Assembly: GCF_039555335.1 (NCBI RefSeq)
Contig: NC_092629.1
Location: 33,559,796-33,623,795, forward strand
Direction: 5' to 3'
From: Amphiura filiformis
Taxonomy: Eukaryota > Echinodermata > Ophiuroidea > Amphilepidida > Amphiuridae
DNA length: 64,000 nt
Shown here: positions 59,501 through 64,000 of the stretch, piece by piece
Layout: each line of letters begins with the position of its first letter
Numbering within the stretch: the stretch's first letter is position 1
Notes under the pieces: model-generated
What the model saw: only the letters and a program-made list of their open reading frames with translations
What the model was told of the DNA's origin: nothing
Databases searched by the model: none
Translations under genes and position numbers: made by a program

Positions 59501-61648
59501 TGACAGTTGTTACTAATATAAATAATACAGTATAATTTTATGGCAAAGAATGAGCAAATTAAAATTTGACTGAAATCATAATTATAGGCCTATTTAGGCT
59601 TTAATAAAGAAACACTACAATTAAAAAAAAAGGTGCACGGTACAAGGAGCCATGCACGCACGAGTGTACTTTTAATACAATTTCAATGTCAAATATTTTC
59701 TACAGAAAATTGAACGGACTACGGCCCAGAACAGGCAAATATCTAAATGTCACTGCAATGCATTGACAAATATTATGTCAATTGTTGATAGCGAATGATT
59801 CATATCCCCGGGATTTATGTATACATTACTTTTTCAAAGGTATTCATGAGTACCTGATACATGAAAAGAAACTTGAATAATTTCCTTTGTATTTTTCCAA
59901 CTTAGGATCTACTGACCCGTGAATTCTGCATAGCTAAGAATTATGTTCATTACAGGTAGACTTAGGACTAATAAATTTAGTTACGATGCTAAAAAGTATA
60001 TATAGAGCGACTTCCTTTTCCAATTTTTGCAGTTATCAATGTTTCAAAATTCATAACCATAAAATTATATAGACCTAAGCAAACATGCAAACATTTATTC
60101 AGACAAAATAGTTAGAAAATTAAATGAATTTTGTTTGAAAATCGTATTGAAATGCTCTTAATAGTGAACTTTCAAAATAAAAAATTGTGCAGCCCGCTAG
60201 CGCCCTAAAAGCAGCACATTTTGATGTATAGTACCATTTTTTCAATATTTTTTATGCGTTATCAATTTTTTCCGCCCTTTTGTATTTACTCATTCTTTTT
60301 GCCGCCCCCTTCGTTTTTGCCGCCCCTGTTTTTGCCGCCCCTTCTTCCGCCGTCCCTTAATTTTGGCCGCCCCCTGCTCTTAACCCGGGGGCTGGCGCCC
60401 CAAAGTCCCCCCAAGAAATACACGCATGTTTTATGTGTGATAGTTACGTAATGCATGGTAATAACTGGCTGAAAAATGCTATTCTATTTAAGGGATGAGG
60501 TATGAGCGTTTGGACAGTTTTTTTTGTGTGTGTGAGACATGAGAGCACATCAGATATTCTCGATACGAAGAATGGACTTCTGATATCAAATAATATTTTG
60601 AAATTCGCGATATAATACACATTTTATGGTAAATGATTAAAAACTGATATACTTTTACAGTCCTAAGTAAACTTTATAAATCTAATGATATGTAGCTGGG
60701 ATGAAAAGCAGACGATCAATTAAAAATGTTGACCTTTCGTATTGAAGATATCATATTTTTCCCCAAAACACCAAAACAAATTAGGTATTTTTGGGGGAAA
60801 ATGTCTATCACCGGCTTTTCATCCCAACTACTTTTTACACTTTTTCATTAGATTTATAAAGTTTACTTCGAGGACTGTTATATATCAAGAAAATTGTATT
60901 ATATCACGAATTTCAAAAACTCAAGATTATTTGATATCAGAAGGACATTCAGAATGCAATTCGATAATGTCTGATGTGCTCTCACATGTCCCACAAAATA
61001 TACTGTCTAAACGCTCATAACAGAGCCCTTAACAATAACAGCGGTCTTAAAATTCACGTATATTACAGAATCGGGATTAAAGATACATAATTATAGAAAA
61101 GTGAGTCTCAAATCGCCATTTGCCAATTTATGACTATACAATCCATATAATTTTGGGCCACTTAGTGTTTTTACCTGCCAGTTGGAAATACTTCCAGCTA
61201 GCCCGGAGGCCTCAAAAGTTTTGCCTTTAATTTGAGTCCTGTGATTAGCTCGTAAGTAGGCGACAATTATTCGTTTTTTTGTTACTGCGCGCGCTGCGCG
61301 ACTCAATTAAGTCCAACATAGGGATGGGGTTAATAAGGAGATGTTAAAAGGGCCCCTGCTCCTTGTCCATGGGCACCCGGGGCTCTTCAGCCCCCGGCTT
61401 TAGCCCTGACAGGTACCCTTAATTTCAATGAAATATTTAGCAAACAAATTGAGTCATATCTTACCTACGTTAACCACGCTAGGTGATGCTGATCCAGTCT
61501 GCATGGACAAACTGACAATGGCAATAACGAAGGCTGCAAAGGCAAAACATACCGCAGCAACTATCAGCACAAGATACAGTTTACCATTCCCGCCACGCCC
61601 AGCGTTGTCTTTTTTGTACAGCTCCTTTTCTGAATTGGCAGATTCCAT
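41512..61648 (-). CDS. Type II membrane-anchored family 3 solute-binding protein, 7 exons
   Basis: Exons 61648-61465, 57375-57273, 51107-51055, 49542-49414, 47480-47284, 42805-42728 and 41838-41512 join in frame to 1071 bases, 356 residues. Phases run 1,2,1,1,0,0. The N-terminus is a short basic cytoplasmic tail and one helix (24-48) with no cleavage motif, so the rest should face outside. Residues about 78-311 resemble an SBP_bac_3 domain: IEGFDVDIINAVC (about 103-115), YRVKPERQRTFAFSDPF (158-174), ITGKTIGFFDGGS, IDAFFSDA (249-256), and a C-terminal DWWNPAQAKLIASKEYHEIC (292-311). In HisJ-like proteins the Arg of the TEKR segment and the Asp after IDAAFQ bind an amino acid; R164 and D255 are equivalent. 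Nine extracellular cysteines suggest disulfides. There is no ion-channel insert between the lobes, unlike glutamate receptors. Ligand and partner are unknown. Confidence 0.87.
41513..41632 (-). repeat. 36-bp tandem repeat at the end of exon 7
   Basis: cgtgcgt recurs at 41516, 41556, 41592 and 41628. The two right-hand units are 36 bases and nearly identical; the leftmost interval is 40 bases and degraded. Confidence 0.88.
42283..42600 (+). mobile_element. Possible mariner end in intron 6 and exon 6 upstream
   Basis: tatgagggggtatccaaaag at 42283 resembles a mariner terminal repeat following TA. No matching right end was found, so this is a solo end or chance. Confidence 0.3.
42728..42805 (-). 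CDS. Solute-binding-like gene, exon 6 (78 bases)
   Basis: Between ctgttctacttcag and GTGAGTAAAA, phase 0 at both ends. It encodes GAVLPTENIRHC and TTFEECYDLLVDET, the helix before the I-D-A-x-x-x-D strand. It fits exactly between exons 5 and 7. Confidence 0.85.
43130..43218 (+). ncRNA. tRNA-like sequence
   Basis: aaggttcgaatcccggg is an excellent box B. A weak box A, gtagctaccggtccgtg, lies about 45 bases before it. The 3' end ggggtgcca would need ggcaccc at the 5' end, which is absent. It is probably a decayed tRNA or SINE head. Confidence 0.45.
44351..45500 (-). repeat. Tandem duplication, about 573-bp unit, tail of a Penelope-like element
   Basis: agaacccgatttgaccagat starts the unit at 44351 and again at 44924. 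The two copies are almost identical, including gatgcgagggcgctcgaaca at their ends. On the minus strand the unit directly follows the endonuclease frame at 45523 and contains cctgaagaaggactgcacaa. Partial tandem copies (pLTR-like) are typical of Penelope-like elements. Confidence 0.8.
45523..45780 (-). mobile_element. Penelope-like GIY-YIG endonuclease fragment
   Basis: The frame reads GKTTTSLYTRFNNT, LPYVTHFNSGQHSVHDIRL, then RESFWIAKLQTLRPHGIN and a stop. The terminal E-x-F-W-I-x-K-L-x-T-L-x-P-x-G-I-N block is characteristic of Penelope-like endonucleases. The RT part is missing, so this is 5'-truncated. It lies in intron 5 on the gene's own strand. Confidence 0.82.
46312..46410 (+). repeat. 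Dispersed repeat shared with 5637-5735
   Basis: Collinear match including aaatctaaacaccatgaaat and gcgccccattcctt. Confidence 0.8.
47284..47480 (-). CDS. Solute-binding-like gene, exon 5
   Basis: The acceptor is ctgttttag and the donor GTAAGTATAG. It encodes YRVKPERQRTFAFSDPFTVS, a loop, and DITGKTIGFFDGGSGDEHC. This is the most conserved stretch of the domain and includes the predicted carboxylate-binding Arg. The plus-strand ORFs at 47094-47429 are shadows. Confidence 0.9.
47520..47577 (+). repeat. (GAT)n microsatellite
   Basis: About nineteen gat units, 40 bases upstream of the exon 5 acceptor on the minus strand. Confidence 0.95.
47659..48365. mobile_element. 707-bp near-palindrome with TTAA flanks
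   Basis: ggttggtctgaaccctggaa at the left is inverted at the right end. TTAA lies at 47655-47658 and 48366-48369. The symmetry holds almost to the centre near 48010, with caaagacttgataagttcat, gcaccgtaacaaaaaattc and tctagttttta in both arms. It is a TTAA (piggyBac-like) foldback element in intron 4. Confidence 0.9.
48495..48735 (+). repeat. Interstitial telomere-like repeat
   Basis: ttagggttaggg, gggttagggttagtgggtta and similar TTAGGG variants fill 48556-48655. Acattaaggtt units precede them, and an agtagt run and another ttaggg follow. Confidence 0.8.
48770..48804. repeat. Hairpin
   Basis: ggtgacgggctgtc and ggcagcccgtcacc are inverted around a 9-base loop. Confidence 0.8.
49047..49277. 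mobile_element. Element B, right-half copy
   Basis: It follows the right half of 14795-15147 from ctgaaaattcagcaactcaa to gtgtagagtacccc, then TTAA. The left part is missing. Confidence 0.8.
49414..49542 (-). CDS. Solute-binding-like gene, exon 4
   Basis: The acceptor is acatataacag and the donor G|GTAAGA. It encodes CRIANKNCKLVADIWTNC and continues to GLMSGWYDACG. The second cagaat acceptor six bases inside would give a stop in phase, so the upstream one is used. The last part corresponds to the G-x-x-D-x-x-x-x-G segment of the family. Confidence 0.85.
49571..49912. mobile_element. G-capped MITE
   Basis: agtggcgtagatttattttg and a G run at the left pair with a C run and gggatctacgcctatg at the right. 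gggatt lies on both sides, but the duplication is not clean. The element ends about 30 bases upstream of the exon 4 acceptor. Confidence 0.55.
50590..51014. mobile_element. Element C, copy 2
   Basis: ggggctgtgcaatatttatg at the left, TTA before it. At the right cataattattgcacag is followed by gctgtgcagcacagcccc and TTA. The interior has the same cgagcgcagcgagc and gcgttttatttaaaa blocks as 7736-8158. Confidence 0.8.
51055..51107 (-). CDS. Solute-binding-like gene, exon 3 (53 bases)
   Basis: Between cccaatatacag and G|GTATAT. It encodes SEKTGRIEGFDVDIINA, the strongly conserved G-F-D-V-D segment of family 3 binding proteins. The acceptor is preceded by a pyrimidine tract, gcttctttttttcttccc. 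A MITE ends 40 bases downstream in the intron. Confidence 0.85.
51220..51335. mobile_element. Element F, right-end fragment
   Basis: aaaatcaaaattatttgata through gttcatacccatccc, then TTAA at 51336-51339. Confidence 0.85.
51340..51866. mobile_element. Element A, partial copy with a nested palindrome
   Basis: gccagtttgtcacttttaaa, gcacattatgacat (inverted form) and ttttttggcgcagtat match the right half of 6891-8325. It is broken at the left by element F and internally by 51555-51793. Confidence 0.75.
51555..51793. mobile_element. 239-bp near-perfect palindrome, ATAT duplication
   Basis: gtgaccgtacagcacgaatg at the left is repeated inverted at the right end, and pairing continues to the centre near 51674 with very few mismatches. 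atat flanks both sides. The undisturbed site ccaatattgttcag is visible at 6950 and 8260. Confidence 0.92.
52616..52650. repeat. Perfect 30-bp palindrome
   Basis: aatttcgttctggtg followed directly by its inverse, caccagaacgaaatt. Confidence 0.9.
52734..53958. mobile_element. TTAA element, 1.2 kb, TIR GGGGGTACTACACCC
   Basis: Ends gggggtactacacccat and atgggtgtagtacgccc, flanked by TTAA at 52730-52733 and 53959-53962. The termini are those of element B but the interior is unrelated. Short ORFs (52801-52971 plus and 53392-53204 minus) match no transposase that could be recognised. Confidence 0.75.
54098..55448. mobile_element. hAT-like element with subterminal (GAGTCC)n, 8-bp duplication
   Basis: It starts cagtgttgtagtcgagtcc and ends ggactcgg-type sequence then caacactg. 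atttttgc flanks both sides exactly (54090-54097 and 55449-55456). gagtcc arrays fill 54110-54250 and, largely same-sense, 55290-55440. CAGTGTTG ends and eight-base duplications are classic hAT features. The interior holds a fragment of element C (54391-54456) and no transposase. Confidence 0.88.
55457..57006. other. Intron 2 sequence, little recognised
   Basis: gtggatttgcgaacaatttgtcgacataaatgacg at 55842 recurs at 55991-56026, a diverged tandem repeat of about 150 bases. No other structure was identified. Confidence 0.5.
57015..57168. mobile_element. Short hAT-like MITE
   Basis: agtggtggcgccac at the left and ggcgccgccactg at the right are inverted. The flanks attgaccc and attgatcc match at seven of eight bases. 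Confidence 0.65.
57273..57375 (-). CDS. Solute-binding-like gene, exon 2
   Basis: The acceptor is attattcgtag. It encodes SAAGLTSVDYDDDKVWMIHN and then GHSGYNVQYMQVS, the first strand of the binding domain. The end is chosen at AA|GTATAA because only that gives phase 2, matching exon 3. The nearby CAA|GTATCC would not. Confidence 0.68.
57485..57805 (+). repeat. Dispersed repeat, uninterrupted copy
   Basis: Matches 1735-2665 without the MITE found there. Confidence 0.8.
57808..58993 (+). repeat. Direct repeat pair of about 180 bases, 1 kb apart
   Basis: 57810-57985 and 58810-58993 are nearly identical, sharing actattttaaactgttgcg, tcgaatggtagtgagctttg and ggtcctgtggtacttga. Element F copy 4 lies between them. 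Confidence 0.88.
58170..58806. mobile_element. Element F, copy 4
   Basis: Starts after TTAA at 58166 with agctccatgaacgtttgg and ends cgaaacgctcattccagttcc. Central palindrome as in copy 1. The right TTAA is lost. Confidence 0.83.
59005..59100 (-). repeat. Inverted copy of the 5' intron repeat at 5265-5365
   Basis: gacaagttcac-gatcaggtgtatagta, gagctactttggtctaacat and taatattcatat are shared in order on opposite strands. Confidence 0.85.
59101..60289. other. Intron 1 sequence, nothing recognised
   Basis: AT-rich. No ORF, terminal repeats or tails were identified. Confidence 0.4.
60290..60425. repeat. Inverted relative of the G-rich module at 13409
   Basis: gccgcccc units and cccgggggctggcgcccc match 13437-13560 on the other strand. 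Confidence 0.75.
60492..61028. mobile_element. Element F, copy 5
   Basis: TTAA at 60488-60491 and 61029-61032. Ends gggatgaggtatgagcgttt and aaacgctcataacagagccc. More diverged and shorter than copies 1 and 2. Confidence 0.83.
61465..61648 (-). CDS. Solute-binding-like gene, exon 1 (signal anchor)
   Basis: Starts ATG with A at -3 and G at +4. It encodes a hydrophilic tail with KELYKK, then the helix LYLVLIVAAVCFAFAAFVIA, ending at SVVNV plus one base. The donor is G|GTAAGA. Confidence 0.87.
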
Positions 61649-61800
61649 GATTGCAGATAGGTTTTGTCCTCTTGTATTGTTCTTATGTGCAGTAGTAAAG
61701 CAAAATGTTCTGTCGGTCTCTCAACGTGCGTTTAGTATAGTGTGACTGTTATGCAGTCTTCACTGACATTGCATTGGTTGTATGTGACGTTGAGCGTGTT
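61649..61800 (-). promoter_or_regulatory. Likely 5' leader and promoter-proximal region of the solute-binding-like gene
   Basis: The 150 bases upstream of the ATG hold a CCAAT motif (attgg at 61773-61777 on the plus strand) about 125 bases before it. A TGACGT motif is near 61785. No convincing TATA box or initiator was fixed, so this is only positional. Confidence 0.3.
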
Positions 61801-61923
61801 TATAGTGAGCCAGATTATCATACTGCAGTTACTGTCCGGCGACCTATACCGAGATCACAGTGCTCTTTCCCATTGACGCGTGACCTTTACAAATAGCCCT
61901 ACGTTAACAGTATGGGGATATGA

Positions 61924-62245
61924 CTAGTTAACGTCGCTGTGTGAAAAATAACCGGCCAATATTAAAAGTACTCTTCTAAAGTTCTAGAAAATATAGTTTT
62001 TAACATGTCCTAAATTTTTAGCTAATTTAGATGTTTGGAAATATTCGTACTTTGGTGTTTTAGTTAATGTTATAGGTAATAGTACATTGCCTAGTTAACG
62101 TCGCTGTGTGAAAAATAACCGGCCAATATTAAAAGTACTCTTCTAAAATTCTAGACAATATAGTTTTGTAACATGTCCTAAATTTTTAGCTAATTTAGGT
62201 GTTTGGAGAGGGTCGTACTTTTGTGTTTTAGGAAGGACATGTAAA
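61924..62245 (+). repeat. Diverged tandem duplication, 167-bp unit
   Basis: ctagttaacgtcgctgtgtg starts units at 61924 and 62091. taaccggccaatattaaaag and acatgtcctaaatttttagc are shared. Confidence 0.92.
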
Positions 62246-62865
62246 CGACAGATAACACCAAAAATATGAAGAAATTATTTCCAAACCGTGTTAAGTCAAA
62301 AATCATTATGTTGCTCATTTTCAAGAATGCTGGTTTACAAAAAGCACGACATTGTCTGATTTCGTGAACAAAGCCACACATAACATTGTTTCCTTTCGTT
62401 TCCTTTATAATCGGTTACTCAACTGAAGCTATGAATACCAGCTTTATTGCGATATCGCACATGAAAACAGTCACTTGTGCACAACCAGAGAAGATCCGAT
62501 TTAATCAGTTGAGCTGTTTCAATGAGTGTTATCTTGGTTTAATAGCTTTTAATGGGGTTAAGTCCTGCAAAGGTCGAGATGAATTCTACTGCAGACATGA
62601 CTGCATCATGTCCGGTATTTAGCGTATAAGTACATCTTATACGGTATTGGTCGCCACTATAAACAGACCAATAGCGCTATTTGCCGCACATATTATACGG
62701 AACTGATATCCTTCGAAATCGATGGATATTGCAGTATATTCATTCCGTATACGGCCACTATAAACAGACAAGGATTAACGATACCGTTATTCAAGGAAGT
62801 GGAGTAGGGTCATATAACTCTCCGAGCTCAAATTTGTCACTGTAGTAACACATCAGCTACAAATA

Positions 62866-64000
62866 TGGTACGGTACTGTAGCAATAATGTTAAAAAGTAG
62901 GCCGGTATCGTTTCGACGGCACACTATTTGAAACTGGCACCATATTTGTGTCTCCCACATTGCATTGCGGTGACCTCGAACACGCTGAGTTCAACCACCT
63001 CGGATTCAGAATAGCGCTATTGGTCGCCACTATAAACAGCCGAGATAACGGATATGTCACATTCCAGCCTAATCCCATATGCGTATAAAGATACCGTATA
63101 AATACCGTACACCACTATAAACACGCTCATGACGAGCTGGTAGGCTGCGTTCACATAGAAGTATACTATTCGGGTATACGGTGCACGTTTTACAGGTGCA
63201 CGCGTATATAGTTAAATCGAGCAAGGCAATTTCATAGTACAGGGTCACATAAGGCTACGATCGCATAGAAGTATACTATTCGGGTATACGATGCACGTTT
63301 TGCAGGTGCACGCGTATAGATTAAATCGAGCAAGGTAATTTCATAGTACCGGGTCACATAAGAAGCTATTCGAAAAGGCCGTATACCTGCGTATAGTATA
63401 GTATAGTGGGAATCGCGCATGTTCGATTTTAGTGCAGCGTATACCGTCCAAATTTTAAAAACCTAAACCATATGTGGGCAAATTCATTTTTTTAATAGAT
63501 GCACTATCTAATTCTGCACATTATGACACCTCATTGAATGCAATGTGACCTCAAGAAGTAAAGTTACAAGCATTTAATAAGACGAAGAAAATGGGTAAAC
63601 TGACATACTCGCTATTCGCTATACGAAATACGCTCATTCGATCAGGCTGAGTTCACATAGTATACTCCTATATGAACTCAGCCTGAACGAATGAGCGTAT
63701 TTCGTATAGCGAATACCGTATACCGTATACTTCTATGAGCGTGTTTATAGTGGTGTACGGTATTTATACGGTATCATTATACGCATATGGGATTAGAATG
63801 GAATGTGACTTATCCGTTATCTCGGCTGTTTATAGTGGCAATCAATAGCGCTTTTCTGAATCCGAGGTGGTTGAACTCAGCGTGTTCGAGGTCACCGCAA
63901 TGCAATGTGGGAGACACAAATATGGTGCCAGTTTCAAATAGTTTGCCGTCGAAACGATACCGACCATTTATAAAAACATTATTGCTACAGTGCCGTACCA
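62866..64000. mobile_element. Nested palindrome, runs off the window
   Basis: 62866-63130 and 63735-64000 are inverted copies of about 265 bases, sharing cgtttcgacggca, catatttgtgtctcccacat, gcggtgacctcgaacacgct and accactataaacacgctcat. Between them lies the 63143-63733 MITE, itself foldback. The motif ccactataaacag also recurs at 62651 and 62750. The outer boundary is not visible. Confidence 0.85.
63143..63733. mobile_element. GGCTGCGTTCACAT MITE, copy 2
   Basis: Follows 1959-2530 closely, including the tandem duplication and the inner inverted repeat. Its right terminal repeat is cut short at gtatacttctatg, where the outer palindrome resumes. Confidence 0.85.

Noticed and set aside
41512..61648. 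Bacterial contamination as the source of the solute-binding domain
   Set aside because: The domain is split by six GT-AG introns with animal retroelements inside them.
41512..61648. Ionotropic glutamate receptor
   Set aside because: The segment after the F-S-D-P-F block continues directly into the second lobe, with no pore helices inserted.
61428..61745. 105-residue plus-strand ORF
   Set aside because: Antisense of exon 1 of the solute-binding-like gene.

Overview
The window is repeat-laden, AT-rich nuclear DNA of an animal, most likely a marine deuterostome invertebrate such as an echinoderm. The evidence is intron-bearing genes with GT-AG junctions, Penelope and CR1/L2-like retroelements, many nested foldback DNA transposons and TTAGGG-like repeats. 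The clade is an inference. There are no bacterial operons, rRNA genes or CRISPR arrays.

Two real protein-coding genes can be assembled from split exons. (1) On the plus strand, 4828-27033, a four-exon gene encodes a 450-residue SLC16-like (monocarboxylate transporter) membrane protein. All its introns are phase 1 and intron 1 is 15 kb. (2) On the minus strand, 61648 down to about 41512, a seven-exon gene encodes a type II membrane-anchored protein whose ectodomain is a family 3 solute-binding protein (SBP_bac_3, periplasmic amino-acid-binding fold). Every junction keeps the reading frame, and the two expected ligand-contacting residues (Arg and Asp) are present. This gene is the most interesting item in the window. 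The two genes are convergent, separated by about 14.5 kb of repeats (27034-41511).

Most of the remaining DNA is transposon-derived. Intron 1 of the transporter holds a four-level nest of foldback elements (6880-8337), a 2.7 kb mariner-like element, two overlapping TA/TTAA-type nests (12.7-16.1 kb), a 5'-truncated LINE and a solo-LTR-like insertion with its own nested DNA transposon. The introns of the solute-binding gene hold a Penelope-like element with a tandem (pLTR-like) tail, a 707-bp palindrome, a hAT element built on (GAGTCC)n, interstitial telomere-like repeats and several TTAA elements. The window ends inside a large nested palindrome (62866-64000).

Many elements could be delimited exactly because target-site duplications, or a second uninterrupted copy of the host repeat, lie in the window. 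Splice sites, phases and boundaries were read by eye. Family names for elements without a transposase are inferred from terminal repeats and duplication length.
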